From assembly GCA_029582165.1 (NCBI GenBank), contig CM055869.1:59839518-59903517 (forward strand): a DNA stretch of 64,000 nt, written 5' to 3'. How positions within the stretch are numbered: the first letter of the stretch is position 1; each line of letters opens with the position of its first letter. The notes under the pieces are model-generated. The model saw only the letters and a list, made by a program, of their open reading frames with translations. It was not told where the DNA came from and did no database searches. Below are positions 45,501-55,444 of this stretch, in pieces. The position numbers and the translations under genes were made by a program. The stretch is from Portulaca oleracea. Lineage: Eukaryota; Streptophyta; Magnoliopsida; Caryophyllales; Portulacaceae.

Positions 45501-45863
45501 TGAATATCTAAGTTTGTCTTATTCGAATTAAATTGGGTTTGTTCATCAATTTTTTTATCAGAATTTTAAATTCAGACAATTCAGTCAACATTTATTTCAG
45601 AAGTAAAGCATTTTCCAATATCCTACTTACAACACATAACATCTATTTCAGAAGTATAATAGAAAAACAAAATTAATTTCTACTAATAAAAAAAAGGAAA
45701 TGCAAAAGGTTAATTTCATTATGAAATGATGACATGGTGAAGATGTTCGCAACGAAATTCAAATTTATGAAATTTACGAAGAATACTCTTGACAAAAGTA
45801 TTTGACGGCCTGCAAATAAATAACTTCCAACCATTACACATTTCTAAATTTACTTGGGTTCGT
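42516..45863. other. AT-rich gene-poor stretch
   Basis: No gene seen; the longest frame (42953-43288) lacks domain features. 43850-44340 holds three diverged copies of a ~195-base unit (AATTATAAATTAATTAG, AATCTGTTAATATTAATAAT, CACATTAAGAAAGT). 44536-44870 looks like a MITE with GGGGTGTTTGGCT at the left and CCAAACA-type text inside. Confidence 0.45.
43850..44345. repeat. Diverged tandem repeat, ~195-bp period
   Basis: CTAATTATAAATTAATTAG recurs near 43896, 44095 and 44298, with similar flanks each time (TAGRWATTATYWTAATTRA before, GTTAATATTAATAATTT after). Non-coding. Confidence 0.6.
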
Positions 45864-46146
45864 TGTAACACCCCGGGTATATGGTTAAGTGTAGCTTAAA
45901 GGAATTGAAATGACTACTTATATCACCAAGGTGCACCTTCTTTTGTGGTAGTTCATCCGTTGGGAATCTCAGTTAAGTGTGCTTGGCTGGGAGTAGTCTC
46001 AGGATGGGTGACCTCCTGGAAAGTTTTCATAAGCATCGTGTGACGAAGCACGCTGGAAAGACTCGTGGTGATTTGTAAGGACAGTCAGCGATCCTTAAAG
46101 CGGTTATCGGTAATGTCCGCAGCCGGGGAGGGGCCAGGGCGTTACA
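45864..46146 (+). mobile_element. Cassandra-type solo LTR carrying 5S rRNA sequence
   Basis: Starts TGTAACACCCCGGG and ends GGGCGTTACA, giving TG...CA with extended inverted ends TGTAAC/GTTACA. At 45971-46018 it carries AGTTAAGTGTGCTTGG, then GAGTAGT-TC and AGGATGGGTGACCTCCTGG. This is the 5S rRNA internal promoter region and 3' half with a few substitutions. Cassandra TRIM elements are the known LTR retroelements with 5S rRNA sequence in the LTR. No second LTR was seen nearby, so it is a solo LTR. The flanking 5-mers (TTCGT, TCAGT) do not match well. Confidence 0.85.
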
Positions 46147-46745
46147 TCAGTGTTAACTTTTTTCAAATCTAGCTCAACCTATGGAAAAGGACATCAACAT
46201 TATCATGATTTTATGAGTGAATGAAATTGTCACCCAAACTTATGAAGAATTCTTGGTTTTTACTCAACATGTAATGATATTCACATGGCTTGTTTAACTT
46301 GGAAAGCCATAAACTTTGATAAGTCCTAGAAAATATTAGCTGGATGACAAACTCCAAAGCACACCATTCACATCATGGCAGTTTTTTGGTCCCATTTTGC
46401 AACTAGACCAAACTTGTTTCTTTGTAATTGTACCCATGTTTGAAGGGATAAAAAGTACCTAAATTCAGGAATAAAATTGAATAAAATTATAATTTTTTTA
46501 ATAATTTTATTACTAATTTATTTGATCAAAATGTTGAGGTTATGTTAATCAAAATAAACATGAGTAAGATCATATATTTTTTGATTGAATTTTTAATATT
46601 AATTTATTTGACTGAAAATCAGAGTATGTTTAAACTTATATTCTATGGATAGAGCAAGGTAGGATGTATAGCAGTATAGGTTGACCGACAACCATAGTTT
46701 AGCCGATAATTACCTTGTAACCCATTGAATTTTAATATTAGTTTA

Positions 46746-47525
46746 TGTTGGAATTATTTCAAGAGTATAAGAATTTTATATAGCATAAGGAATCATGTGA
46801 AACAAGTATAAGGATCATATATAAGTAAATCATCAAGAATATGATCAACACGGGTGAAACTGGAACCAACACGGGTCGTATTGGCTTCAAGAGAGCAAGA
46901 TAAAACGATCTTAGGCTCAACACGGGTTGTGTTGAGACAACATGGACCGTGTTGCATCAACACGGACCGTGTTGGAACCCAGAATCTGTTTTAATGGTTA
47001 ACGACTATATAATCTTATGTATTAAGTGTATGATATCAATATTAAGTCCGATATTATATGTATTCCAACAACTATATTAGTTGACCAAGTCAAGGTCATA
47101 ATCCATCATTAAGGACCATAATTATGTCTTTGACTAAGGGGTGTAATTAGGGTTGGATTAGGTGTGAAAGTCTTTTATAAATAGAAGACATTCCTAAGCC
47201 ATTTGAGAGAATCACAATCATTATTCTATTCTATAATCACATCCTCTCAAATATAGACTGTAGCTATACTTGAGAGAATCAAGTGAGAAACCTATGTCTT
47301 GAGTGCAACAAGAGCTAAGTTTTATCCCTCAAAACATTTACAGTATAGTAAGTAGTCCTTAAGGAAAATGTATTTGTCCATGACTCTTAGCAATATCCAA
47401 ACAAGTTAACCATTTGGTTATTAAGTCATATCTCCATCTTGTCATACATACCGCAAGAAGATCAAGAAGTCAAGCCAAGTGAAGATGATGAAGATTCAAG
47501 TCGGTCAAACATCATTTTTCCAACA
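46746..47525 (+). mobile_element. Solo LTR, 780 bp
   Basis: TGTTGGAA at the start and TTCCAACA at the end. Flanks GTTTA (46741-46745) and ATTTA (47526-47530) differ by one base. Removing it restores AATATTAGTTTATTTGACTG, a motif seen intact near 46597. It contains three near-palindromic units around 46917-46975 (CAACACGGACCGTGTTG and variants), a TATAAATA-like box near 47177 (TTTTATAAATAGAAGAC) and no coding sequence. A shortened relative is at 13185-13382. Confidence 0.8.
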
Positions 47526-48692
47526 ATTTATTTGACTGAAAATTCGGGTACATTGGATTTATGGGCTAAAATTGGCTATTCATACCTTACTCTTCTACTG
47601 TTTTTGTAATATAAAATTATTAAAAAACAAAGTGATGTAGAGACTTACTATATGTTATATAAAATTGTTAAAAAAATGTGATATAGAGACTTACTATATG
47701 TTATTTGTAAAAGAAAATAGGATAGGTCGAACTAAGTTAACCTATAATCTATTAAATATGATATACCCTTTCTAAAAAGATTAAAAGAGTATATCATATA
47801 TCCAAATCTCCTACCATATCAAACAGTTATAAAAATTAAAAATTGTCATATTTATTAAAAGAAAAATTGCCCATGATAAGCTATCTACTGTCATATCATT
47901 TCAATTTTGATACTATCCAGTTTAATTGAAAGAAAAATGGTTGTAGAAAAAAAATCCAAATAAACTGCCCGACTCAAAAAAATACTTCTTATTTCAATTT
48001 TGATACTATCCAATTTAATTGAAAGTACTTACGATGTGTTCTCTTACTTATAATGTCCGAACTGATTTTAGGTCTTTTCAAATTACCTGACCCAAAAACA
48101 AAACTAAGTATCAAACATTATTTTCTTTTGGACATCTAATTTATCAAAATCGAAATTAACCCATATAATTTGTAGATTTGTATTTTATACAATCCTTGTC
48201 TAGCTTTCAACAATGTGAGAAATGGAGAAATTAAAAATTGACTTATTTATTCATAAAAAAAAACTCCACCGACAAAAAATCATCTCCTATCATATAGGAT
48301 ATTTATAAAAAAATCCAAATAAATTATGCCCATCAAAAATCTGTTCGGCTCGAAAAGATAATGTGTTCATTTCAATTTTGACACGTTGGTTAATTCAGGT
48401 TCCACATTTTTTTTACTTATACGGTTCAAACTCGGCTTTAGGCTCCTCCAGATTTTCCAATCCGAAAACATAACTAAATATCAAAACAATTTCTCATTTG
48501 ATACTTAGAGAGCGTTTGGATAGAAAACCTTTTAGGAGAAGTTACTCTAACTTGCCCTTTTTTACTTGTCCATAAGAGATGAGAAAAATTTAGTAACGTT
48601 GGATCCACTAATTCACTCGTGAGCTTAGTAAACAGTTTTCCAAAGAGTAATTAAAGAGAGTTCTTCCCAATAAATTTGTCTGACTGATAACC
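47526..48692. other. Spacer with diverged TTTGATACTATCCARTTTAA repeats
   Basis: TTTCAATTTTGATACTATCC occurs near 47909 and 48000, with a relative near 48370. Together with GACTCAAAAAAATACTTCT text these look like old copies of the repeat at 48693-49125. No gene. Confidence 0.45.
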
Positions 48693-49125
48693 TAGATTTG
48701 TCCGACACAGAAAAATTGGGTACCGTCATAGAATTTTCAAACACAAGGTTTTCCAAATTTCCATTTTCCGAACACGATTTAAAACCGAATTTAGGGTTTT
48801 TGATTTGTCTGTCCCGAAAAATGCGCAGAAGAACTGGGTATCAGACATCAAATTTCCATATGAGGTCCAATTTCTCCGAACTAGAAATTTCTGTTATCTG
48901 AACCCGAGTTAAACCCGAATTTACGCTTATTTAATTTGTCCGTCTCGAAACATACGCAATAGGGCCGGGTCTCGAATACCAAATTTTCATTTGAGGTCTA
49001 ATTTATCTGAACCCGAAATTTCTCTTGTCCGAACCCGATTTAAACTCGAATTTATGATTGTTTAATTTGTCTGTCCTGAAAAAAATACGCAAACAAGCTC
49101 GACATTGGACATCAATTTCTGCAAT
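48693..49125. repeat. Three tandem units of ~130 bp (dispersed repeat family)
   Basis: Unit starts near 48765 (TCCGAACACGATTTAAAACC), 48895 (TCTGAACCCGAGTTAAACCC) and 49026 (TCCGAACCCGATTTAAACTC). Each continues with GAATTTA, TTTGTCYGTCYCGAAA, TACGCA and a TCRRACATCAAATTT-like end. The same motifs recur at 18190-18420, 35690-35870 and 63390-63500. Confidence 0.75.
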
Positions 49126-49469
49126 TTATTAGGTGCATCTAGAGCATATGCTATAGATTGTACAATTGTTCACCCATATATATCTTAGGTTGTTCACTTT
49201 GATTAGTATAATTGTTCACTCGCAATTATCTGAAACACATGTTTTGAGTGCATAATATATATTAATGAATACCATCTGAACTCCGATTTATCCAAACCCG
49301 AAATTACCCACCAAGCCCAAATTTTTGTCTCTCCCTATGAATAAACTACCAAAGATATGATTAATTTACCCAAATCCAAATTTGCCCAAAAGGCCAAAAC
49401 TCGAAAATTTTCAATGGGTGAAAAATGAATGGTATGTACAAAACATGCAGCTGGCAACTTGCCCACACG

Positions 49470-49507
<38 letters not shown>

Positions 49508-49760
49508 CTCTCTGGCTCCATTTTTACTTTGGCAGTGACCGGGAAAGACTCCCAAGCGAAAATTCTCAGAACAAACAAACACAAACACAAATACATCTAT
49601 TTCTTTCCTCACATTCTCACCTTTCCTTTCATCCATCCTTTTCTTTTCTCTCTGCTATCTGAAATAATCCAGGAGCAGAGACAGAGGGAAAAGAAAAGAA
49701 TCCAAAACAAAAGAAAATAAAATCTCACCACCCAGAAAAAAAGGAAAAAGAAAAGGAAAA
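49126..49760. other. Promoter and 5' UTR region of the ankyrin-AAA gene
   Basis: Includes the (CT)n tract at 49472-49504 and a purine-rich, A-rich leader (49660-49760), both typical of plant 5' UTRs. No upstream gene. A TATA box was not assigned. Confidence 0.5.
49472..49504. repeat. (CT)n microsatellite upstream of the AAA gene
   Basis: TTCTCTCTCTCTCT run of about 33 bases, 257 bases before the ATG. CT-rich tracts are frequent near plant transcription starts. Confidence 0.85.
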
Positions 49761-52700
49761 ATGGCGCCGGCGGTGGACCTCCGGTCAAGATCCTCAAAGC
49801 CGGCTACCATTCACGGATTTGCTCAATCCGGCGATCTCAATTCCTTCCAGAAGCTTCTCAATGCCAACCCTTCTCTTCTCAATGAACGCAACCCCGTTGT
49901 ATGTTTGTTTATACCCTCGCATTTGATCTTAATTCCTTTGTTTTCTGTTGTTTTGCTGGAATTGGGAGGTGGGTTTGTGTTGGATTTCGGTTTTGTGTTG
50001 ATTTCTGAGATGGGTTTGTGTTGAATTTCAGTTTTGTGTTGATTTCTGAGATGGGTTTGTGTTGCATTTCAGTTTTGTGTTGATTTCTAAGATGGGTTTG
50101 TCTTTGATCTTGGTTCTTTAACTTAATTGGTTTGTTTTCTGGTTGTTTTTGCTTGAATTGGGAGGTGGGTTTGTGTTGTATTTTAATTTTGTGTTGATTT
50201 CTGAGATGGGTTTTTGTCGGTGCTCATCTTTAATCTTGGTTCTTGATCTTAATTGGTTTATGTTTTGGTTGTTTTTGATGGAATTGGAAGATGGGTCTGT
50301 GGATATCGGTTTTGTGCTGATTTTTTGAGGTGGATTTGTGGATTTTCTTCGAAATGTCGGCTTCCTGGATCTGGTTTTTTGTTCTTGGGTTGAAAGATGG
50401 TTTTTTTTGAGCAAATTGGCTGTTGAATTGCGGAAATTTCATCAATGTCTGTGTTGGGTTTCGGTTTTGTGTTGATTTCTGAGATGGGTTTGTGGATTTT
50501 CTTCGAAATGTCGGTTTCCTGGATCTGGGTTTTTGTTCTTGAGATGAAAAAGATTGGGCTTTTTGAGCAAATTGGCTGTTGAATTGTGGAAATTACATCA
50601 ATTCGGGTTGCGATCTGAGGATAGAACCAACTTTTGCATTGGAATTTTGCTAAATGGTGTGTGAATTGGGTTACCCTTTTCAAGATTCTTGATGTTGTGC
50701 ATGTTATGCTGGGTTTTCCCCTCTTCCTTTTTTGGGGTAGAGAAGACTACAATACATACTGGTTTTTGGGTTCATAAGATTGTATCACAAACAGTTAAAA
50801 CTGATTTTAGGAAATCTTTGTTGCAAAATATAATAATGTTGACATGGATGGAATGTTAGAATGATTGTTTTTTCTTGATGTAGTTGCCATGTGATGATGT
50901 GATCATCCTTAAACATTGTCATAGTCATGCTTGTAACATTAGCTTCCTTTTCGAATCGGGAGACAATGATGCTTGGATGATCGGGACGTTTGCTGGATTT
51001 GTTTAAATCTTTCAAATGCGGGCTTCTCAAAGATCTCTTAAAGTTAGGTGCCATTAGAAAACGATGGAAAGTTGTTAGGCTTTCCTTTTTGCAAGTGCAT
51101 GTTGGATTATGTCATCTAATCTAGTTCTAGGGTTTGGTTTTTCAAGCTGAATTACTCGTGGTGAAGCGCGTAAAAGTTGCTATGTTGTCTGTGTACTGAT
51201 TAGTTTCTTCGTCGTTCTGATTATAGATGGCACAAACTCCTCTTCATGTTTCTGCCGGTTACAACAAGGTTGAGATTGTCAAACTTCTGTTGGAGTGGAA
51301 GGGGCCAGAGAAGGTCGAGCTTGAAGCCAAAAACATGGTAAGACATCAATTGTGGTAGTGAAATTTTCAACTCGTGATTTCGCAGTTTGATGTAGTAATA
51401 ATAATACTCGAGGTTTTTTTTTTCACCTTGCAGTACGGAGAGACTCCCTTGCACATGGCGGCCAAGAATGGTTGCAATGAAGCTGCAAAGTTGCTCCTTT
51501 CTCACGGTGCTTTTGTAGAGGCCAAAGCTAATGTATGTTATCTAATATTCCAATCCTCCTTTGCATAACTTATTAGGCACTCATCTAAGTAATTGCGAAT
51601 GTGCTTGTTGGGTTCATGTATACATGAACTTTTAGAGCCTGTCAATTTCATGGGTAAATACTGGTAAATTAAAAGTTACCCATCCTTATCTAAACTTATC
51701 GAAAATTACCCAAACTATTTACCCACAAAACCCAAATCTACCTAAATTCACCGAAACCTTCCAAAACTTAACTTTACCATACATTATCTTCCTAAACTTA
51801 ACTTTACTGTACCTTACCTTACCAATGAAATGGATCAAACCTTGATGGAAGCAAAAAATTTCCCATGTGTGGTAATTCTTGGATTGATGAGTTGTGCTTG
51901 TTTTGGGTAGTTTGGTATTTATTCCCTTAACCCTAACCCATAGTGCTCGCTGGTGGTTACCCCAGAAAATAAGAAAGTTTAGAAGACTTATTTTGTGTGT
52001 TTGTTATGCAGAATGGGATGACACCCTTACATCTTGCCGTTTGGCACTCGCTTCGGTCAGATGACTGCTCAACTGTAAAGACATTGCTTGAGTACAATGC
52101 CGATTGTAGTGCCAAAGATGAGGTGAGTGTCATCAACAACTTTGCGATCTACGGTCTTTCCCGTTTGTTTTCCTGCCAGTTTCTCTGAATTCTAATTTAT
52201 TTTTATGTAACCCTTGGGAATGTAGGACGGGTTGACCCCTGTGAACCATTTATCATCAGGGCCGGGGAGTGAGAAGCTCAGGCAGCTTCTGAACCAGTAT
52301 CTCGAGGAGCAGAGAAAGCGCAAGGCGCTTGAAGCATGTGGACAGACACAAGCCAAGATGGACGCGCTTGAGCATGAGCTGGCAAAGATCGTTGGCCTGA
52401 GCGAGCTCAAATTGCAGTTGAGGAAATGGGCCCGGGGAATGCTTCTTGATGAGCGGCGTAGGGCCCTTGGGCTGAAAGTCGGCGCCAGAAGACCTCCTCA
52501 TATGGCCTTCCTTGGCAACCCGGGAACAGGTACTTGATCAGATTGGTTATGTACTTTGTATGAAAATTGTTTCTCAAAATGTTTTCCTTTGTGGGTCTGC
52601 TAGAATCAGTCTCTCGTAACGTTTACCAAGGTCAAGGTAAGACTGTTTACGTATGGATCTCGCCAGTCCTTGCAAAAGCGGGACCCGTACCGCGAATATG

Positions 52701-54981
52701 GTTTTGGATCCGGCAAAGCTGACCCGTCCAAAGGCCCACCCGACCCCGACCCAAACCCAGATCCGAAAATGCTCAAACTACTTAACGAAGTGGACTTGAA
52801 CCCGAAGTGGGCTCAAACCTAAGTGATCCAACCCAACCCAACCCACCCACCTGACCCTAGTTTATCTTTCACTAAAGTTCATTTTTAAGAGATAATATCA
52901 TCTGACAAAGATAAAGTGATGTGAAATCAACCTGATGAAAAAATGACCCAACCCAAACATTGTTGACCTGAACTGACCCTACCCAAATTGGTCCAACCCG
53001 CCCTAGACGACCCACCTGAACCCGGGCCGATAATGCTCAACTAATTAACGCGAATTCGAAATGATCCGATCCGGCCCCAAATTTTCTTTCACCAAAGTTC
53101 ATTTTCTTAAAGATAAATCATCTGAGAATAAAGTGACCCAAACTCAAACCCGCCTGACAATGACCCAAGCCGAACATGGTTGACTTGAACTGACCAAACC
53201 CATATGGGTCCGACCCGAATGACCCAAGCCGAACATGGTTGACCTGAACTGACCGAACCCAAATGGGTCCAACCCGAATGACCCAAGCGGAACAAGGTTG
53301 ACCTGAACGAACCCAACCCAAATGGGTCCGACCCAAATGACCCAGTTGTCAGCTCTAAGTTTTAATTGTTGCCAAATAGATCATGTTGTGTTTGGTATAT
53401 GGTCACATTCTATGAAGATTAGTTGATCCCAAAACAGATTAAGAATCAATTCTTTTTTTGTAAGTAGTATATTATTGATGGATGGATTATTGATTATTGG
53501 GTGGTTGACAGGGAAAACCATGGTGGCCAGAATTCTTGGAAAATTGCTGCATATGGTGGGAATCTTACCAACTGAGAATGTGACTGAAGTTCAGAGGACT
53601 GATTTAGTAGGGGAATTTGTTGGCCACACTGGACCTAAGACTAGGAGAGTGGTATTATTCTTTGTCCTTTTTCTTCCTTTTGGTATATTTTGGTTGGTAT
53701 TTTATATTTATGTTTGACAAAGTTTGAGCAAGATGCCAAGATCTACATGTGCTTACCAGCTTGTCATATTATTAATTCACTTCAACCATCCTTTTTTTCC
53801 CCTAAAAAAAAGAGGGGCAGGGGAGGAGAATTAGAGTTGGGAAAGTATGACATGACATGATAACCCGACTTGAGTTTTACGTTACTCGGAGAAACCCGAC
53901 CCAGCCTGTTACTTAATTGGGTCAACCCGAGCCGGAATCTGATCCGAGTTAAACCTAAACTACCCAGAGAAACCTACCCGGCATGAACTGAACCAATTTT
54001 GTCCTTGAGTCTGAGTTTCGAACAATACACCAATTTGACCTCTTTTGCAAACAGGTTGACCCGACCCGCTGTCCCCCCTATGTGAACTAACTGATCCGTG
54101 TGTTCCCCAGGGCACAAAATTGACCCCAGGTTGACCTGGCAATCCGATGCTAATCCAACCTAAAAATTAGCCAGAGAAACCCTACCTGGCATGATTCGAA
54201 CCAATTTCATCCTGGCGTCTGAGCTTTAAAATACTTAAATGCATGAATTTGACTCATTTTGTAAACGGGGCGAGCACGAATTTGACTCATTTTATAAACG
54301 GATCGCCCTGACCAGGCGTCCGAGTTTTAAAATACGTAAATGCATGAATTTGACCCATTTTACAAAAGGTTCAACCCGACCTGACCCACTATCCCCCCTA
54401 CCGTAAAGTAATGATCCGTGTGTTTCTCGGGGCAGATCAAAGAGGCCGAGGGCGGGATCCTGTTTGTGGACGAGGCGTACCGCCTCATCCCGATGCAGAA
54501 ATCGGATGACAAGGACTACGGGCTGGAGGCTTTGGAAGAGATCATGTCGGTAATGGACACCGGGAAGATCGTGGTCATATTCGCGGGTTACAGCGAGCCG
54601 ATGAAGCGGGTCATCTACTCGAACGAAGGGTTCTGCCGGCGGGTCACCAAGTTCTTCCACTTCGACGACTTCACCTCCCGGGACCTCGCCGACATCACCC
54701 ACATCAAGATGACATCATCACAGACCGAGACCAGCTTGCTGTACGGGTTCCGGATGCACCCCTCATGCACCCCGGAGGCCATTGCAGCCCTGATCGAGGA
54801 GGAGACCACCGAGAAGCAGAGGAAGGAGATGAACGGCGGGCTCGTGGACCCCATGCTGGTCAACGCCCGGGAGAACCTCGACCTCCGGCTAGGGTTTGAC
54901 TGCGTGGACCCCGACGAGCTGTTGACCCTCACATCGGAGGACTTGCGGGCCGGGCTCCAGGCATTGACGTCGGCCCAATGA
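49761..54981 (+). CDS. Ankyrin-repeat AAA ATPase, CbbX-like
   Basis: Seven exons: 49761-49898, 51227-51337, 51434-51532, 52012-52122, 52226-52529, 53512-53651 and 54436-54981. They total 1449 nt (482 residues), phases consistent. Residues ~14-160 are ankyrin repeats (TPLHVSAGYNKVEIVKLLL, TPLHMAAKNGCNEAAKLLL, TPLHLAVWHSLRSDDCSTV). A linker coiled segment (LNQYLEEQRKRKALEACGQ) follows. The AAA module has Walker A GNPGTGKT (250-257), Walker B ILFVDE (309-314), the CbbX-type GEFVGHTGPKT before it, and sensor text IVVIFAGYSEPMKRV. The family is related to CbbX, the red-type Rubisco activase, but plant members carry ankyrin repeats and no clear transit peptide, so the target is unknown. The last exon is GC-rich compared with the AT-rich introns. 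AATAAA lies at 55439. Confidence 0.93.
52585..52700 (+). mobile_element. SINE-like fragment in AAA intron 5
   Basis: GTGGGTCTGCTAGAATCAGT, CTCTCG and GGTAAGACTGTTTACGTATG resemble the left part of the SINE at 8005 and the joining text TTTACATCTG of the others. No tail was found before the CCCGA repeats begin, so boundaries are approximate. Confidence 0.4.
53162..53338. repeat. Three tandem 59-bp units in AAA intron 5
   Basis: Units start at 53162, 53221 and 53280 with GACCCAAGCCGAACATGGTT (third: GCGGAACAAGG). Each continues with GACYTGAAC, CCCAWATGGGTCC and ACCCRAAT. They sit inside a longer ACCCGA-rich stretch (52680-53350) of the dispersed repeat type. Confidence 0.9.
53935..54435. repeat. 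Diverged direct duplication in AAA intron 6 that includes the splice-acceptor region
   Basis: Copy 1 (53935-54116) and copy 2 (~54145-54435) share AGAGAAACC-TACC-GGCATGA, GAACCAATTT, GTCTGAG-TT, TTGACYCATTTT, CTGTCCCCCCTA and ATCCGTGTGTT. Copy 2 ends at the real acceptor (TTTCTCGGGGCAG|ATC). Copy 1 ends at the matching TTCCCCAGGGCACAAAA, a decoy. An extra ~90-base unit is repeated in copy 2 (TTAAAATACKTAAATGCATG twice). Confidence 0.75.
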
Positions 54982-55002
54982 GGGTCATCAGTCGGTGAAT
55001 AT

Positions 55003-55108
55003 TGGGTCATCTTGAAACGGGTCGATATCAAACGGGTCATCTTGAAACGGGTCGATATCAAACGGGTCAATGTGAAACAGGTTGTCGTGAAACGGGTCGA
55101 TGTGAAAC
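55003..55108. repeat. ~30-bp tandem repeat in the AAA 3' UTR
   Basis: GGGTCATCTTGAAACGGGTC plus GATATCAAAC occurs twice exactly, then degenerates (GGGTCAATGTGAAACAGG, GGGTCGATGTGAAACC). It starts 22 bases after the stop codon. Confidence 0.85.
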
Positions 55109-55438
55109 CGAGTGTTAGGCTCCTGGGTTTTCCATAGGTAGAGGGGATAGAGGGGAGATTGAAATGTGATTCGAGATTGTTTTTAACCTTGGTTTTCGCC
55201 CGTGGTTAAGTGTTAATTATGGCCTTAATTCTTTTGTATTATGAGGGTTGGTTGTATGAGTAAATGATATTTCTCACATATTCTTTTGATTTGGAAGAAG
55301 CCATTCTTTTAGGGGGGTGTATGATATTGTATTTACTTGTGGCTTGACTGGCTACAAATGCTTAAATTTCTGGTGGTCTGAAGATTCATTCTGATTCATA
55401 GGAAGGATGTTCTATTTTGTAACCATTCAATTTGTCTT

Positions 55439-55444
55439 AATAAA
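55439..55444 (+). terminator. Polyadenylation signal of the AAA gene
   Basis: AATAAA about 460 bases after the stop codon, following T-rich text. A plausible near-upstream element. Confidence 0.5.

Noticed and set aside
45971..46018. 5S rRNA gene
   Set aside because: Only part of 5S is present, with substitutions, inside a TG...CA LTR. This is the Cassandra arrangement, not a 5S unit.
53162..53338. CRISPR-like array
   Set aside because: Units are contiguous tandem copies with no unique spacers, in a plant intron.
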